NCBI GenBank assembly: GCA_950295325.1
Contig: OX485803.1
Location: forward strand, 23,500,001 to 23,564,000
DNA: 64,000 nucleotides
DNA from: Polytrichum commune
Lineage: Eukaryota; Streptophyta; Polytrichopsida; Polytrichales; Polytrichaceae
Direction: 5' to 3'
Part shown: positions 46,410 to 57,914 of the stretch, piece after piece
Numbering within the stretch: position 1 is the stretch's first letter
How the letters are laid out: each line of letters starts with the position of its first letter
Notes under the pieces: model-generated
The model's database searches: none
Told to the model about the DNA's origin: nothing
The model's input: only the letters and a program-made list of their open reading frames with translations
Position numbers and translations under genes: made by a program

Positions 46410-48717
46410 ACTAGTGACTGGTGACTATAGTGTCTACTCTCGAAAGGGAGGAGTAGATCTTTACCTCCATACCTTTGTCCTGTGGGCATTGGATTGGAGG
46501 AGGATCGAACAGACACTCCATTCACGTCGGTCTCCTCCGGAGACCGAAGTTTTTCTTCTTCTTATGACCTTCACTAATTTCCCACACGCACTAATTGGGA
46601 CAATCAGTGTAGTAGGATTGTGGGTATTAGGCGAATTGTTTTTTGAAACAATATGGCTCTTCCCATAGTTGTGAATGCATGGACCCTCTTTGATGCAACC
46701 CTGTGAAAAAGGTAGTCATTAGGGTCATGTGCTAATGACCATGCACCACCCAGTTGTTTGGGGCTTCTTTTCTTGGAATATGGCTTGTCAAATTGTCACA
46801 GGACCCCGTTCCCGGTGTCATTGTTTAAATAGCCACTCCATTTTTATCCCAACCCAAACTTTTAGTGCACATGCAGTAACTTACTAGGTGTATGGTGCAC
46901 ATGTATTATTTTTGGATTTTACTTTTGTTGCAAAAATTGTATGTATGGTTGTCACTATTAGTGTTGGTAATGTTTAGTGCTTTTGCAAAGTCAATGATAA
47001 TGTCACTGTTGGGTTTATTTAATGTTACGGAACTTGCTGGATGTTTTTGCCAATGTTAGTGGTATGAATGAACATATGTGGGGGCATTCACGGTTGAGGT
47101 ACTACTTTTGGGACAAAGGACTTAAGGACTTTGTCGCATTGATCTTGGTTTTTATCATGATTTACTATTATTTGATCAATAAATTTTACATAAATAAGTA
47201 GATAGTTCATAAGCTTTATCAAGAAATATTTTTATTATTATTTAATAATCACCCTAAACCCTAGGCCACATCAGTGGCATCTTTTTGCTATTTAGGTGTG
47301 CATTGGTGGTCAATTATTTCTTGTTATGTATCTTGGTACCTTGGTAAAAGTGTCATGTGTCCATTCATATAAATGTTTTTGTCCAATTCTAATACTAGAC
47401 GTTCCTTTTACGTGTGGCCGTGAGTATATGTATATTTGGACATGTTTGGTTCCACATGTAAAGTTGGGCAATTGCTATTCAATACATATTTGGTTCTATT
47501 GGTACACACTTGAACGATGAGTGTAAGGAAAAAATTTGGGATCGTTTCGATTGATTCTTGTTGTCCTTTTCATTCCTTGATCCTAAAGTGAACAATTAAG
47601 ACAACACTCTTGAATGTCCTTTAAGGAATCAAAAGGATATCTTAGATGACCCTATTTCTTCTAAATTAACTTTGTCAGTGTACTCGATATGGAGTATGAA
47701 ATGTAGGTATGATCCAAAATATGCTTCACAATACAAATCTAAGCATACCAAGCATGTGAAGTTATCCAAAAAAGTCCGTTTTCCGTTAGACGGCCAAAAG
47801 TAGTACCCCAACCGTGAATGGCCCCATGTTTTCGAACGCGTGAACCAAAAACAAATGGATCTTTCCATGAAGTATCGGATGCAACAAGAAGCACTGCATT
47901 CCAAAAGGTTGGTGGTTCTTGCAACCTAAACAAATGCATCCTTCTACTAACATATAAATTAGAATGATGGAAGTAGAGGAAGTAGGCACCTTAAGAACCT
48001 AACCAAAGTTGTATGTGGGATTGGAAATGTGCACATCTTGGAAAACACTCACACTACTCATATGACCATTGCATGTCATTGAGTTGTCAAAGTATGAGAA
48101 ATTCACAATCACTTACCATTAACAGTGACCCTTGTTAGTCAATAATTTATTGCAAACCACCTTCCACTTGCATCTCAAGTCTTAATCTTATGAGCCTGCA
48201 ATGTTTGATTCTTGAACATACTGCTAGGATTGAATTAACCATAATTTGGGTTACATGAAAATGACAATAATCTATGGTTGAGAATATAGTCTCACTACAT
48301 GAAGATAATGAAGAGAATCCAACACAAAACCCTAAACCCTACACCTTCAAAACCCACCACAAGTCTCACAAGTGCTATTGTGCACCCTCAATGTTTAGAT
48401 TTGTATGAAACTCTAAACCCTAAACTTTGAAGAAAGTAATTTTGAAATAGAACAGATGCACGAAAGAGTACTCACTTATAAAAACACTCGGAGGTGTACA
48501 CTCCAAATTCACTACAGTTGTTGATTCCCATAGTGGCAAATCTACCTTGAAGCCAATAGATAGATAGAAACTCCGGTCCCTTTTTAGCAAGGGGCCGGCG
48601 TGAATGAAGTGTCTGTTCGTAATGCCAATGACCCGATGCCCACTGGACAAGGGGACATTGGGACAATACTACTCTCCCCTTTCGAGGATGGACACTATAG
48701 TGACACACTATACTAGT
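46410..48717. mobile_element. TIR element A (about 1.56 kb) carrying a nested 746-bp element
   Basis: The ends are diverged inverted repeats of about 170 bp. The left contains GTGACTATAGTGTCTACTCT then CGAAAGGG; read inward, the right contains CACTATAGTGTCCATCCTCG then AAAGGGG. Further in, both sides share GAACAGACACT(C/T)CATTCACG. A 746-bp element is inserted at 47080-47825. A partial inverted copy lies at 63033-64000. The interior near 48320-48430 holds plant telomere-like CCCTAAACCCTA stretches. No transposase frame. The exact end bases and target duplication are not resolved. Confidence 0.75.
47080..47825. mobile_element. 746-bp TIR element, copy 1, target duplication ATGT
   Basis: The left end is GGGGGCATTCACGGTTGAGG and the right end, read inward, is GGGGCCATTCACGGTTGGGG, each continuing TACTACTTTTGG, so the inverted repeat is about 32 bp. 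ATGT flanks both sides (47076-47079 and 47826-47829). It lies inside element A. The inverted relative of element A at 63.0-64.0 kb keeps the uninterrupted site near 63763-63766, with one ATGT. No open frame suggests a transposase; the longest run with the strand are short chance frames. Confidence 0.9.
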
Positions 48718-49252
48718 TCCTAGCTAGCCACTAGTGCCTTGAAGATACCGGACATGGTATCCCCCCAAAGGGCTTTGAGGTACCCATACAACAAGGTCCA
48801 AGGACCCCCCAGCATAGTTGGGTGGACTAAGGTGGTGAGCACCACGCCGGCATTGAAGCCAATACATATAAATAAAGGCATAAGGGGAGGAGCCAACCAC
48901 TCTCTCCATTGTATGCAATCCTAGTGTATTGTGTTCTTGCTTGCTACGCTAATCTCGCTTTTTTCTCTTTTTTCTCAATAATGGGTAAATTTTATTTTGA
49001 GAGTTTCCAAAGTCTTTGATTAACGAATACATTGTTATGACATGTTTTTACAATGTAACTTAGGCCATAAGTGGAATGAAAAGTGATAGAAATCTAGTGA
49101 CCATAATTGATTCCCAGTTAATTTATAGACTTTTCACGCTATTTAGAGCTTTCCATAAGGTCTCCAAGTCAAATTCCAGTTGAGTTGGCTAAAATGTGAG
49201 TTTAAGAGCTTATGCATGGAGTCACCCAAGTTTTCTTGGAGTTTATACTAAC
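48718..49252. other. Intergenic spacer between TIR elements
   Basis: No gene or repeat recognised here. Confidence 0.45.
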
Positions 49253-49998
49253 GGGGCCATTCACGGTTGGGGTACTACTTTTGGGACAAAGGACTTAAGG
49301 ACTTTGTCGCATTGATCTTGGTTTTTATCATGATTTATTATTATTTGATCAATAAATTTTACATAAATAAGTAGATAGTTCATAAGCTTTATCAAGAAAT
49401 ATTTTTATTGTTATTTAATAATCACCCTAAACCCTAGGCCACATCAATGGCATTTTTTTGCTATTTAGGTGTGCATTGGTGGTCAATTATTTCCTGTTAT
49501 GTATCTTGGTACCTTGGTAAAAGTGTCATGTGTCCATTCATATAAATGTTTTTGTCCAATTCTAATACTAGACGTTCCTTTTACGTGTGGCCGTGAGTAT
49601 ATGTATATTTGGACATGTTTGGTGCCACATGTAAAGTTGGGCAATTGCTATTCAATACATATTTGGTTCTATTGGTACACACTTGAACGATGAGTGTGAG
49701 GAAAAAAATTGGGATCGTTTCGATTGATTCTTGTTGTCCTTTTCATTCCTTGATCCTAAGGTGAGCAATTAAGACAACACTCTTGAATGTTCTTTAAGGA
49801 ATCAAAAGGATATCTTAGATGACCCTATTCCTTCTAAATTAACTTTGTCAGTGTACTCGATATGGAGTATGAAATGTAGGTATGATCCAAAACATGCTTC
49901 ACAATACAAATCTAAGCATACCAAGCATGTGAAGTTATCCAAAAAAGTCCGTTTTCCGATAGACGGCCAAAAGTAGTACCCCAACAGTGAATGGCCCC
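49253..49998. mobile_element. 746-bp TIR element, copy 2, target duplication TAAC
   Basis: Same orientation, same length and nearly the same sequence as copy 1 at 47080-47825, with scattered single-base differences by eye. The ends are GGGGCCATTCACGGTTGGGG and, inward from the right, GGGGCCATTCACTGTTGGGG. TAAC flanks both sides (49249-49252 and 49999-50002). Because the flanking tetranucleotide differs from copy 1 and the flanks are unrelated, the two arose by separate insertions, not by tandem duplication. Confidence 0.9.
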
Positions 49999-50344
49999 TA
50001 ACATTTAATAAGAGTGGGGCCATGCTATACAAAAACCAGCTTTCTAGCTTGTCATACTAGGATCGGTGGACCAAGCTAATTTTGGATAGGCCAAGCCGGG
50101 ATTTAAGGTGGTCAGTCCCATGGATCAAACCTGGTATTAGATCCTAAAGTTTTTTCAAAAAAATTAGAAATTGAAAAGAGAGGTAAGCAGGAGTTTCACC
50201 CATGTTTCAAAATCAAGCTTCAACACATGACATTCTTATCATGAACTTTTCATAGTGAAGTCCCCCCCAAATAAGCACCAAACCAAATTCCTAGTGCATA
50301 TTTGAGGGACATTGCGTATAACTCTTTTGATTATACATAACTAA

Positions 50345-51397
50345 GGGTGTGGTTCCATGAACCGGTCCCGGTCCATTTTTTGAAAAATAAATGAGTGGGC
50401 AAGTGGGAAAAGGGTGGTGCCATGTGCCCATCCCCCTCACCCAAGGACCGGTACCCCACATGCCGTATTGTACGTTGTGCAAGGACGGGCACCAAAGGAC
50501 GGGCCATCCTAATAGTCAAGAGAAGGACATATGCCGGTTAGAGAGTTCTCGTGACTAGATTGGCCGGTCACCTTGGGTACACCCTTGGGTACTGAAGGCC
50601 TCATATTGTTCTTCAAGTCCATTTTTTTAGGGGTACTCCTAGGGCTCCTTGCGGTATAGTGATATTTTTTTGTGAAGGGCAAGGTACACATCAATCACCT
50701 ATATGAGATTTTGCGAGTGTGATGTAAAATTTGTGTTAATTATTACTCTCTTGAGTTTATTACAATGCATCGTTTAGTTACTATTCAAATGGAAATGAAA
50801 GAAATGAAAAGGAAAGAAGAGATAGAAGATGATTGTATGTTATATCATTGGAGTTCTCATTGTGAACTAAAATGAACTTGTGGAAACGTGTATCTCATGA
50901 TGTTTTCAAGAATTTGGAATTTAATAACAAAAAATACATATATAAAATGCAATGTGATAGTAAGTGTCGGGTTCAATAAAAAAAAATCAAAGACTATTCA
51001 AATGAATCAAAAACCACTTATAAACAACATACAATCACAATTTCAATTGAAAGTCAAATATATAAATATTTTTACATTTTCATAGATGACATCGGTACCA
51101 ACCTATGAACACCAAGGAAACATAATTTGGAATTTACTCAATAAATGTACAGAAATTCATGTGCAAATCAAATATCAAAGGTTAAATGATGATGACTTTC
51201 ATTACCGGTCGCCTTCATAAAATGTGATATCTTATTACTCACCGAATTGGTGAGAAAGTAGGAAATTGGAATAAACTGGCACCCCACATAGAAGTACCTC
51301 TCCATTAAATGGGTGATATCACCCATTTTTTGGATGATGTCACCCATTTCTCACCCATTTAAAAAATGAACCGGGATTGGTACATGGAACTTGGCCC
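50345..51397. mobile_element. Non-autonomous PIF/Harbinger-type element, 1053 bp, TSD TAA
   Basis: Imperfect terminal repeats, GGGTGTGGTTCCATGAACCG at the left and GGGCCAAGTTCCATGTACCA read inward from the right, both continue to a CCCGGT(C/T)CATTTTTT-like stretch. TAA flanks both sides (50342-50344 and 51398-51400). A 3-bp TAA duplication with GG-starting ends fits the PIF/Harbinger/Tourist group. The terminal sequence is unlike the large Harbinger at 16443-25645, so that element is not its obvious parent. Inside the right end, several GGGTGATATCACCCA-like palindromes occur. Non-coding. Confidence 0.75.
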
Positions 51398-51400
51398 TAA

Positions 51401-52559
51401 GATGTGTCTGCCTTTTCACTTCAAAAGTTGGATTTGCTTAATTTCCATACATTTTTCAAGATCTCCTGAAGCACTGTACTTATCTAAGAGAAAACATGGC
51501 GCTCTGATGGATTTGCTTTTGAGCTCCTCAAGGCCATTTCACACACGAGCCAAGAGCCGTGACCACTAAATTGTGAGAGCCCAAAAGAAAATGTCCAAAG
51601 GCCATCCCGAGACACCTCCAAAATCATGTAGTGTGGTCATGGACCCTCAAGTGTAGTGTGAAGTCATATGTGATTGGACCCTCGACCAAATGCTAGTCAA
51701 TGAATTTCTATTCATATGGGTCCTCACACATGATACAATAGAATAAATCAACGGTTATGAGTGTTCAGAGTGCCATGGTCTCCCGGTTTTGTGTTAGGCC
51801 TACCTCCAAGAGGTGGTTTTTGCTCGGGGAGGTGACTATTGGAATTTTAGAAACCACGTGAGATAAAAAAAATAGGGTCAATTTAATTTGTTGAGGGTAA
51901 AGTTTATAAATTCGTTAGGTCTACCATAGCATTGGAAATATGTCCCCTACATGATTATATGTAAAATAAGGTGGTGAATAATTCCTTCATTTTAGTAATT
52001 AGTAGAAAAAAATAAGGTTATAGATATTGAATCCCCCCAAAAGTGTGTAGTAGGATCAATAAAATAATTATGGGTTTGACTACTTGGATGAAGTGTGTAG
52101 TTTCTGTCCAAATTTGAATAAAACGTGTAAGTATGGAGGGAAATGTTGTGGGATTTTTTTGGGGGAAGGAATGTTGTGACTTCTCAACGGCCGTTGGGTT
52201 TTGCAATGGTGCGATGTTAGGATAAGTCTTGCATAGGGTTTGGGCAAGCACAATGGCACAAAGGCGGTAGCTAAGACACATTTTTTTGGAGTTTTCTTCT
52301 TTACTTCATAGCATTCAAACAAAGTGTTTCATGAGCGCAGAAGATTCAGCTTGCTCCGATCTCATGCAGTAAGAGTCGATTTCAAACTCCAACTCCTTGA
52401 ATTTCCCCTTCCACTGATGCTACTGATTTCCGACGCCCTCTGTGAGCCCTAAGGATGGTCTCACATGTTAATTAACCACAAAATAAATATGGGAAGGTGA
52501 AAAAAATGAGTAATAAGGCCAACCTCCATCTTAAAAGGAGATAAAACTAAAATAAAAAG
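51401..52559. other. Intergenic DNA, no gene recognised
   Basis: The stretch near 51480-51700 resembles 56440-56580 in inverse orientation (ACGAGCCAAGAGCCGTGACC against GGTCACGGGCTCTCAGTCTC), so an old repeat is likely. Nothing else is supported. Confidence 0.35.
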
Positions 52560-54540
52560 GTGCAAGAGCAATTAATGTGTGGGAGGAGGGAGTCTTGGAA
52601 GGGGAAAGGCCAAGGATGGAGGTCAACCCGTTTTTCTTTTCGGGCGGCCTGAAAGATGCCGAGCACCGCGAGAAAAAAAGGAAAAATTGGAGGGGTCTCG
52701 GGAGGCAAGAGAGGAGAGGCTCATTAAGCAAGAGGAAGAGGAGAGACAGGGGCAGAGAGGCAGAAGCGCTGCCTCATTTTTTTGAATTTTTGTTAGTACA
52801 TTTTTTTTTGTCGCGAAAAACCAATGCAGATCGGAGTAGGAGGAGGGAAGCAACTCAAGTAGAGGGAGTGCTCGGAGGGGGAATGTTGAGCAAGCTCGCC
52901 GGCAAAGCAACGACACGGCAGCCACTAAGGAAAGGGGCAATGGCATCAGAGAGGGGATCCAACAGCGAAGGAAGGCAGGAAGGGAGGGAGCGGCCTTGAG
53001 ACCGCCGACAGCTAGTGACTGATGACAACAGGAATGCGGGGGAATTCCGCTCGATTACGGTGGAGCGCCATGAGGAGCGATTCGGCAGCGGCAGCGACTT
53101 GGATCCGGATCCTCTGGACGACTCAAACTTAAGGTGGGAGTGAACCAGAATTGATTGATTTCGTGTTGTGGGTGAGAGAGCGATCGGGGAAGGGATGCAA
53201 GGTAAGTGAGATCGTTGCCTCGGGAGCGAACCGCGGTGGTGGGTTTCTCTCCTGAGCCGAAGTCCTAATTGGCTTGCACCGTGGCTCTCATTCTGGACTC
53301 ATATTGGGCGACTTGGACTAGTGGAGATTTTTGGAGCAGGTGGTTGGGTCATGACACTCTGGTAGCAGCCGCCACTCCGTGCTGCAAGCTCCGTCTGCAT
53401 TCGCCAACCTTCTCACATACCCAACGCCAACAAACAATCTGCAGGAGCAGATGGGTTAGGCTAGGCTCCTAGCTCCTAGACCTCTTAGTTAAGACGGAGG
53501 AGGAAGCCTCCCAAAAGGCGATGCCAGTGTCGATGCATTCGTGGGGAATGGATTGCGAGAAATTCAGGATGGTGGGCCAAGACGGCGATCTTAATGCCTA
53601 GTGTAACCACTTAGAATTGCGAAGGTCAGGCTGCGGCTTCCTAGGCGCTTCGATGCAGCCAACCAGAAGAGGCTTCTCCCAGCAAAGAGGAGATTGACGA
53701 CAAGAGCATGAAGGGCACCGAGTTCAAGCATGCACGTGGGCTGCGCTTCAAGTTTCCTCAAAGGGGTGCCAAGGCTAACCTCTTCTGAAGCAGCCACACA
53801 GCTACACTCGGAAGAATTCGGGTGAATTTTGGGGAGGCTCCCACTGCACTCGCTGTGGCTCCAAACGGGGATGAAGCCAGCCCACCGGGTGTCCCACGAC
53901 AGGAGAGGCGGTGTCCAGGGGTGACTGTGTGACTCTGTTCCTTCACTTCCATTGCCGCACTGTCTAGGATGTAGAGATTGATTGACTGATTAGGAAGTTA
54001 GCATTGCAATGGCTCAGGTGGGATCAATAGTTAGCTGCCATGGGACTTAAGTGAGTGTGTGTTCATGAAGAGGAGAGGGGAAACATGGCCTTAGGCAATG
54101 CATAGAAGTAGGACGAGGTGAATTAGGCCAAGGGTAAGGGGTGGCTATGAGGTGCCTATGACATTGTAAAAGGGCTTGAGTGTTTGTGAATACTCGAAGG
54201 GTTAATGAAAAGGGTGTTGTACACACCAATTCTTCCCTATTAAGTGAAATGAAGTTGCACATGTGTGTGGTGAACTTTGGCATGTGAAGGAGAATCCCCC
54301 ACTTGGACTAGGCCGCAATTAAGAGTGGTGGTGATTCTTGCTCACACCCTCCTCAAGCACCGGATTGGTGATCCAACACATACACAAGCATCCATGGCAA
54401 AGCGGGCGACAAGCGCTGCATTAATAGGTTCGAATTTCCACTCTATACACTAGAGAATGCTTGTAGGCTCTCCTAACCCATGCAAACTCTGCCCAATTTG
54501 CAACGAAAACCCTATGTATGTAAGAAGAGTCTTAATTCTG
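52560..54540. other. GC-raised region of unknown nature
   Basis: Composition is clearly more GC-rich than the neighbouring DNA. Open frames up to 140 codons (52577-52999, +) are Arg/Glu/Gly-rich in a purine-rich stretch and show no domain. A decayed gene, an old GC-rich transposon piece or an untranslated first exon could explain the composition. I cannot decide. Confidence 0.3.
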
Positions 54541-55985
54541 TTATATATAGGGGTTTTGAGGAGCTCCTAGAAGTTATGGTGTTTTTTTTCCTTGATTTTT
54601 TACTGTCTGGTTGTGTGTTTGAGGATTTTGAATGTGAATTTTGATGGATTGGGAAATGCGTCGTTATTGCAGGTTCGATGATGCTGGCGATTGTCATGAA
54701 GGTGAATCCGATTTTCAATGTTGTGGCAACAACATGTCTTACAGTGTTCATCGGGTGCCATCGATTTGTCAAGCCTCCTCCTCCCACGGATGTGATTTAG
54801 TGTAGTGGGTTTAAGTTGGGATGAATCAACCATAAACTTACGGGGATTAGGTTTTACGCGAACCAACGACCCTATAACATGGTCATATTACTGGTTGGTC
54901 TCTTCGTTGGTTGAAAGTCTGCATTGATTGAAGATACTGGTAGTGAAAGAACCTGCACCTAGAAGTTGGCTGGTTGCCACTTTCCACTTGCTTATTACTT
55001 TTGTCCAAGTCCTTCTGTCTTATTTTGTGCATTCTAAATGTTTCTCAGATGAGGAGTGAAAATCCGTATAGTCTGAACTTTAAGAACTCTTGTGCTTTTG
55101 GTTGTAAGGAAGAGGGTAGTTCTGAGCAGGAGTTAGGAGTGTTGCTGAAACTCTGCAAAGGACAAGGCTAATTGTGTGCTTGCACAAGGGCGTGAAGGGG
55201 GGGATTAAACTGAAGGAGGCAGGTTACTTGATTTCTCAAATAATCTGGTCCATGGCACTGAGGACTTGAAGGCATAAAAAAAGAGGTTAAAAGTGAGGCA
55301 AATCATTCTCACATAGCTATCTGCTCCGAGATAGTGAAATCCGAGGCTGGTGCTAACTTAATAGCTCTTTTTACATGCACAGAAGAGTGAAATTAAGATG
55401 GGAGTTTTGTGGTTCCTGATCAATCCTTTTGTGTGTGGGTTTCCTGTATTGGGTTTTCACTTACACACACGCAGTATCTCAAACATTGAGCATATTCCTG
55501 TTTGTCCAGGTTGTCAATGTCAATCGCATTATTGACCAAGGAGAGTATGACAGACAGCTTTCGAATGTAGAAGGAACTCCCTTAATGGGAGGGGATGTGA
55601 GGTGGCATGGGTTTCATGCTTCCAAAGGAATCCTCTCAGAAGGAGGGTTCAGGAAAATTGATCAAGGAGATCCTCCTGATGATAGTACTTCTGATGTGGA
55701 GGAGGATGATAGAGTGGGTTAGTGCGATTTGGTGGAGTGGGTGTGAGTAGTGAAGTGGCAGAGTTTGGAAGTGAAAGGCGAGAGAGTGTCCGTGGGGAAA
55801 GCAGTGAAGGGGATTTGGAAATAGGTGAGATTGGTGTGTGCAGTATTGGCCAGACTAGTTCATCATCCCAAGTAGCCAATAGTGGCAGTGGAAAAGTATT
55901 GGAATCACATAGCAGACGGAGACATGAAGAAGAGGATCTTATCTTGAGATATTACAACAATCCATGTTTATTGGTAAACCTTTAA
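54541..55985 (+). other. Possible decayed or unrecognised exons
   Basis: Several short open + strand segments have gene-like composition. One at about 54678-54800 has a hydrophobic run (NPIFNVVATTCLTVFIGC) ending KPPPPTDVI. One at 55047-55171 starts MRSENPYSLNFKNS. One at 55429-55722 contains VNVNRIIDQGEYDRQLSNVEG, an acidic tail and a preceding TTTGTCCAG that could be a splice acceptor. One continues in another frame to 55985, rich in Ser, Glu and Gly. They might be exons of one gene or remnants. I do not recognise a family and give no product. Confidence 0.3.
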
Positions 55986-56757
55986 CTAATATCCAAGTGC
56001 TATTGGTTGTGTTTTGAATGGTTTAGGATTGGTATAACTAATTAAAACCAATTGAATGACAAGATGAATGGTATGGAATGTTTGTTGCTCACATAGTCGA
56101 TTTTGTAATGCTAGAGTATTCCGTCTACTATTTGATACTTGTACGATTTATTAAAAAAAAATGTTGCCAAAAATTAGCCTCTCCAAAAAGCTACAAGTAA
56201 ATATAAGGCGCTAAAATTACGTCAAAGAAGCTTTATATCTACAAATAAGGAGTGGAAAAATATTGAGAGGTGCATAAATATCCCCCCATTAAATACCCCA
56301 TTATCGCATGTGGTTACAAAACGTAAGGGACGGTGATCGCCCCAAGAATTTTTGAAAATAGTCCAAGTGACCATGAAACATGATCCATTTGATGCCATGT
56401 AGGAATCCATGTAGAATTTACATCCATTGTGTATTCACTAACTCCGTTGGTCCCTCAAGCGTAGTGTGAATTGAACTTGGACCGGCTCCGGCTTTTCCAC
56501 CAATGAGAGTACTTAAAGTGTAGTGGTCACGGGCTCTCAGTCTCGTGTATGAAGTGGCCCTCAGAAGCAGCTCAACGAGTTTTAGGTTGATATTCTTAGG
56601 TATTGTGGGTCATAAGCCCTAAACAGCCAAAACATCAAAGAAACTTATCAACAATAGAATTCTCCTCTAATATGGGACTTGTTATTTGGAACAAACATTT
56701 ATATTGAGCCAATCATCTTCTATCCGTATATTTAGAAGCTAATCATTCTTTGACAAT
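55986..56757. other. Intergenic DNA, no gene recognised
   Basis: It contains the inverse partner of the old repeat near 51480-51700 (at about 56440-56580). Confidence 0.4.
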
Positions 56758-56984
56758 TACACTAAACATTTTATTTAGTGTCACTTACTATTTGGAATTA
56801 CTATACACAATGCTATAATTATGAACTGTATATCCTCTCTTTTTTGCCAACAAAGGTCAAAATGGTTGTTTGGGCATTATAGAATATTAATATCATTACT
56901 TGATAAAAATCACATTAATAGTAAAAAGATGTAGCATCATGCAATACCAAATAGTAAGTGACACTAAATATAATATTGGTGTAG
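56758..56984. mobile_element. MITE family 1, copy c
   Basis: About 227 bp. The left end is TACACTAAACATTTTATTTA then GTCACTTACTATTTGGAA; the right end is the inverse, closing with ATATTGGTGTAG. The same interior as 3129-3355 and 14811-15040, including TTTTTTGCCAACAAA. Non-coding. Confidence 0.75.
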
Positions 56985-57684
56985 TTTTATACCCTAAAGC
57001 ATAGGAAAAACATACCTCACTCACATCATTCAAAGTCCCAAACTAAAGAGAGTATATAGGGTGCCGGCAAACTTATTTTAAGATCTCCCAATCCTCTACA
57101 ATGTGCATGGCTTGTGGCAGTGAAAAATATTGCAGGCAAACAAGAAGTAAAGAAAATGTATAACACATCGAACATGTCATTAGAAGCCCCCCCCCCCCCC
57201 CCCCCCCCCCATATAGATAGTTTTAGTAGCATTATACCTTTTGAAACAACTCCCACTACAACTTGAAGGGGAGTGAGATCCACATGGAACCTGTGCATGA
57301 TACACAAAGAAGTTGCAATATGAAATGTAGACATACAAGTGGCCATTGACCCTTAAAGGAACAGGGTTGTGCATGTACATGACACATCACAATTTGTACA
57401 AACCCCTCACAAATCTTAACATATTATTCTTTCATTTAAAAAAGGAATTGAAAATAGAGTCATATGTGACAATGGTGATTAGATATACATGGCATGTATT
57501 TGAGTAATGTATACATCCTTGAATCTCCTTATAATTCAAGTTGCATATATCTATGCTCCAATTGGAATAGTGATTATGATAAATGGGACAATGTCAGATA
57601 GGATCACTTTTGACACTTTTAACTAAAAACATCAAGAAGCAACCTTGAACCCCTCCGAATGACAACTAGAGGCTCAAAATGGCT
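56985..57684. other. Intergenic DNA, no gene recognised
   Basis: Apart from the C homopolymer, no structure is seen. Minus-strand frames crossing the homopolymer only encode glycine runs. Confidence 0.4.
57187..57210 (+). repeat. 24-bp cytosine homopolymer
   Basis: An uninterrupted run of 24 C. On the other strand this is a G run able to form a quadruplex. It is the longest of several G/C runs of 10 bp or more in the window. Confidence 0.9.
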
Positions 57685-57914
57685 GAGAGGGAATTTGTAG
57701 CATATGCGCATAGCTCTCATCCATCCAACATAAAAACCAGACCCCTATATGTTTGTTGGATTCTTCTCAAAAGATGTCAACTAGACTAGATTGGGTTCTT
57801 TGAAGCTGGTTATGGTGTTAAATCAACTTGAAAAAATTAAATCCAGACTGCATGCTATTTCAGGGCTTTTATATTGGATAAACGAGAGGTACACTCGTAT
57901 GTGATAATTTCCAC
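57685..57914. mobile_element. MITE family 4, copy c (uninterrupted)
   Basis: The left end is GAGAGGGAATTTGTAGCATA, then CATCCAACATAAAAACC. The right end is TTTTATATTGGATAAACGAG, then CGTATGTGATAATTTCC. The middle (ACCCCTATATGTTTGTTGGA) is the uninterrupted counterpart of the site occupied by the Harbinger element in copy b; it already contains a short TATAT stretch. Confidence 0.75.

Noticed and set aside
47080-49998. The 746-bp pair as LTRs of one retrotransposon
   Set aside because: Each copy has its own inverted ends and its own different 4-bp duplication, the spacer has no retroelement coding, and an empty site exists for one copy alone.
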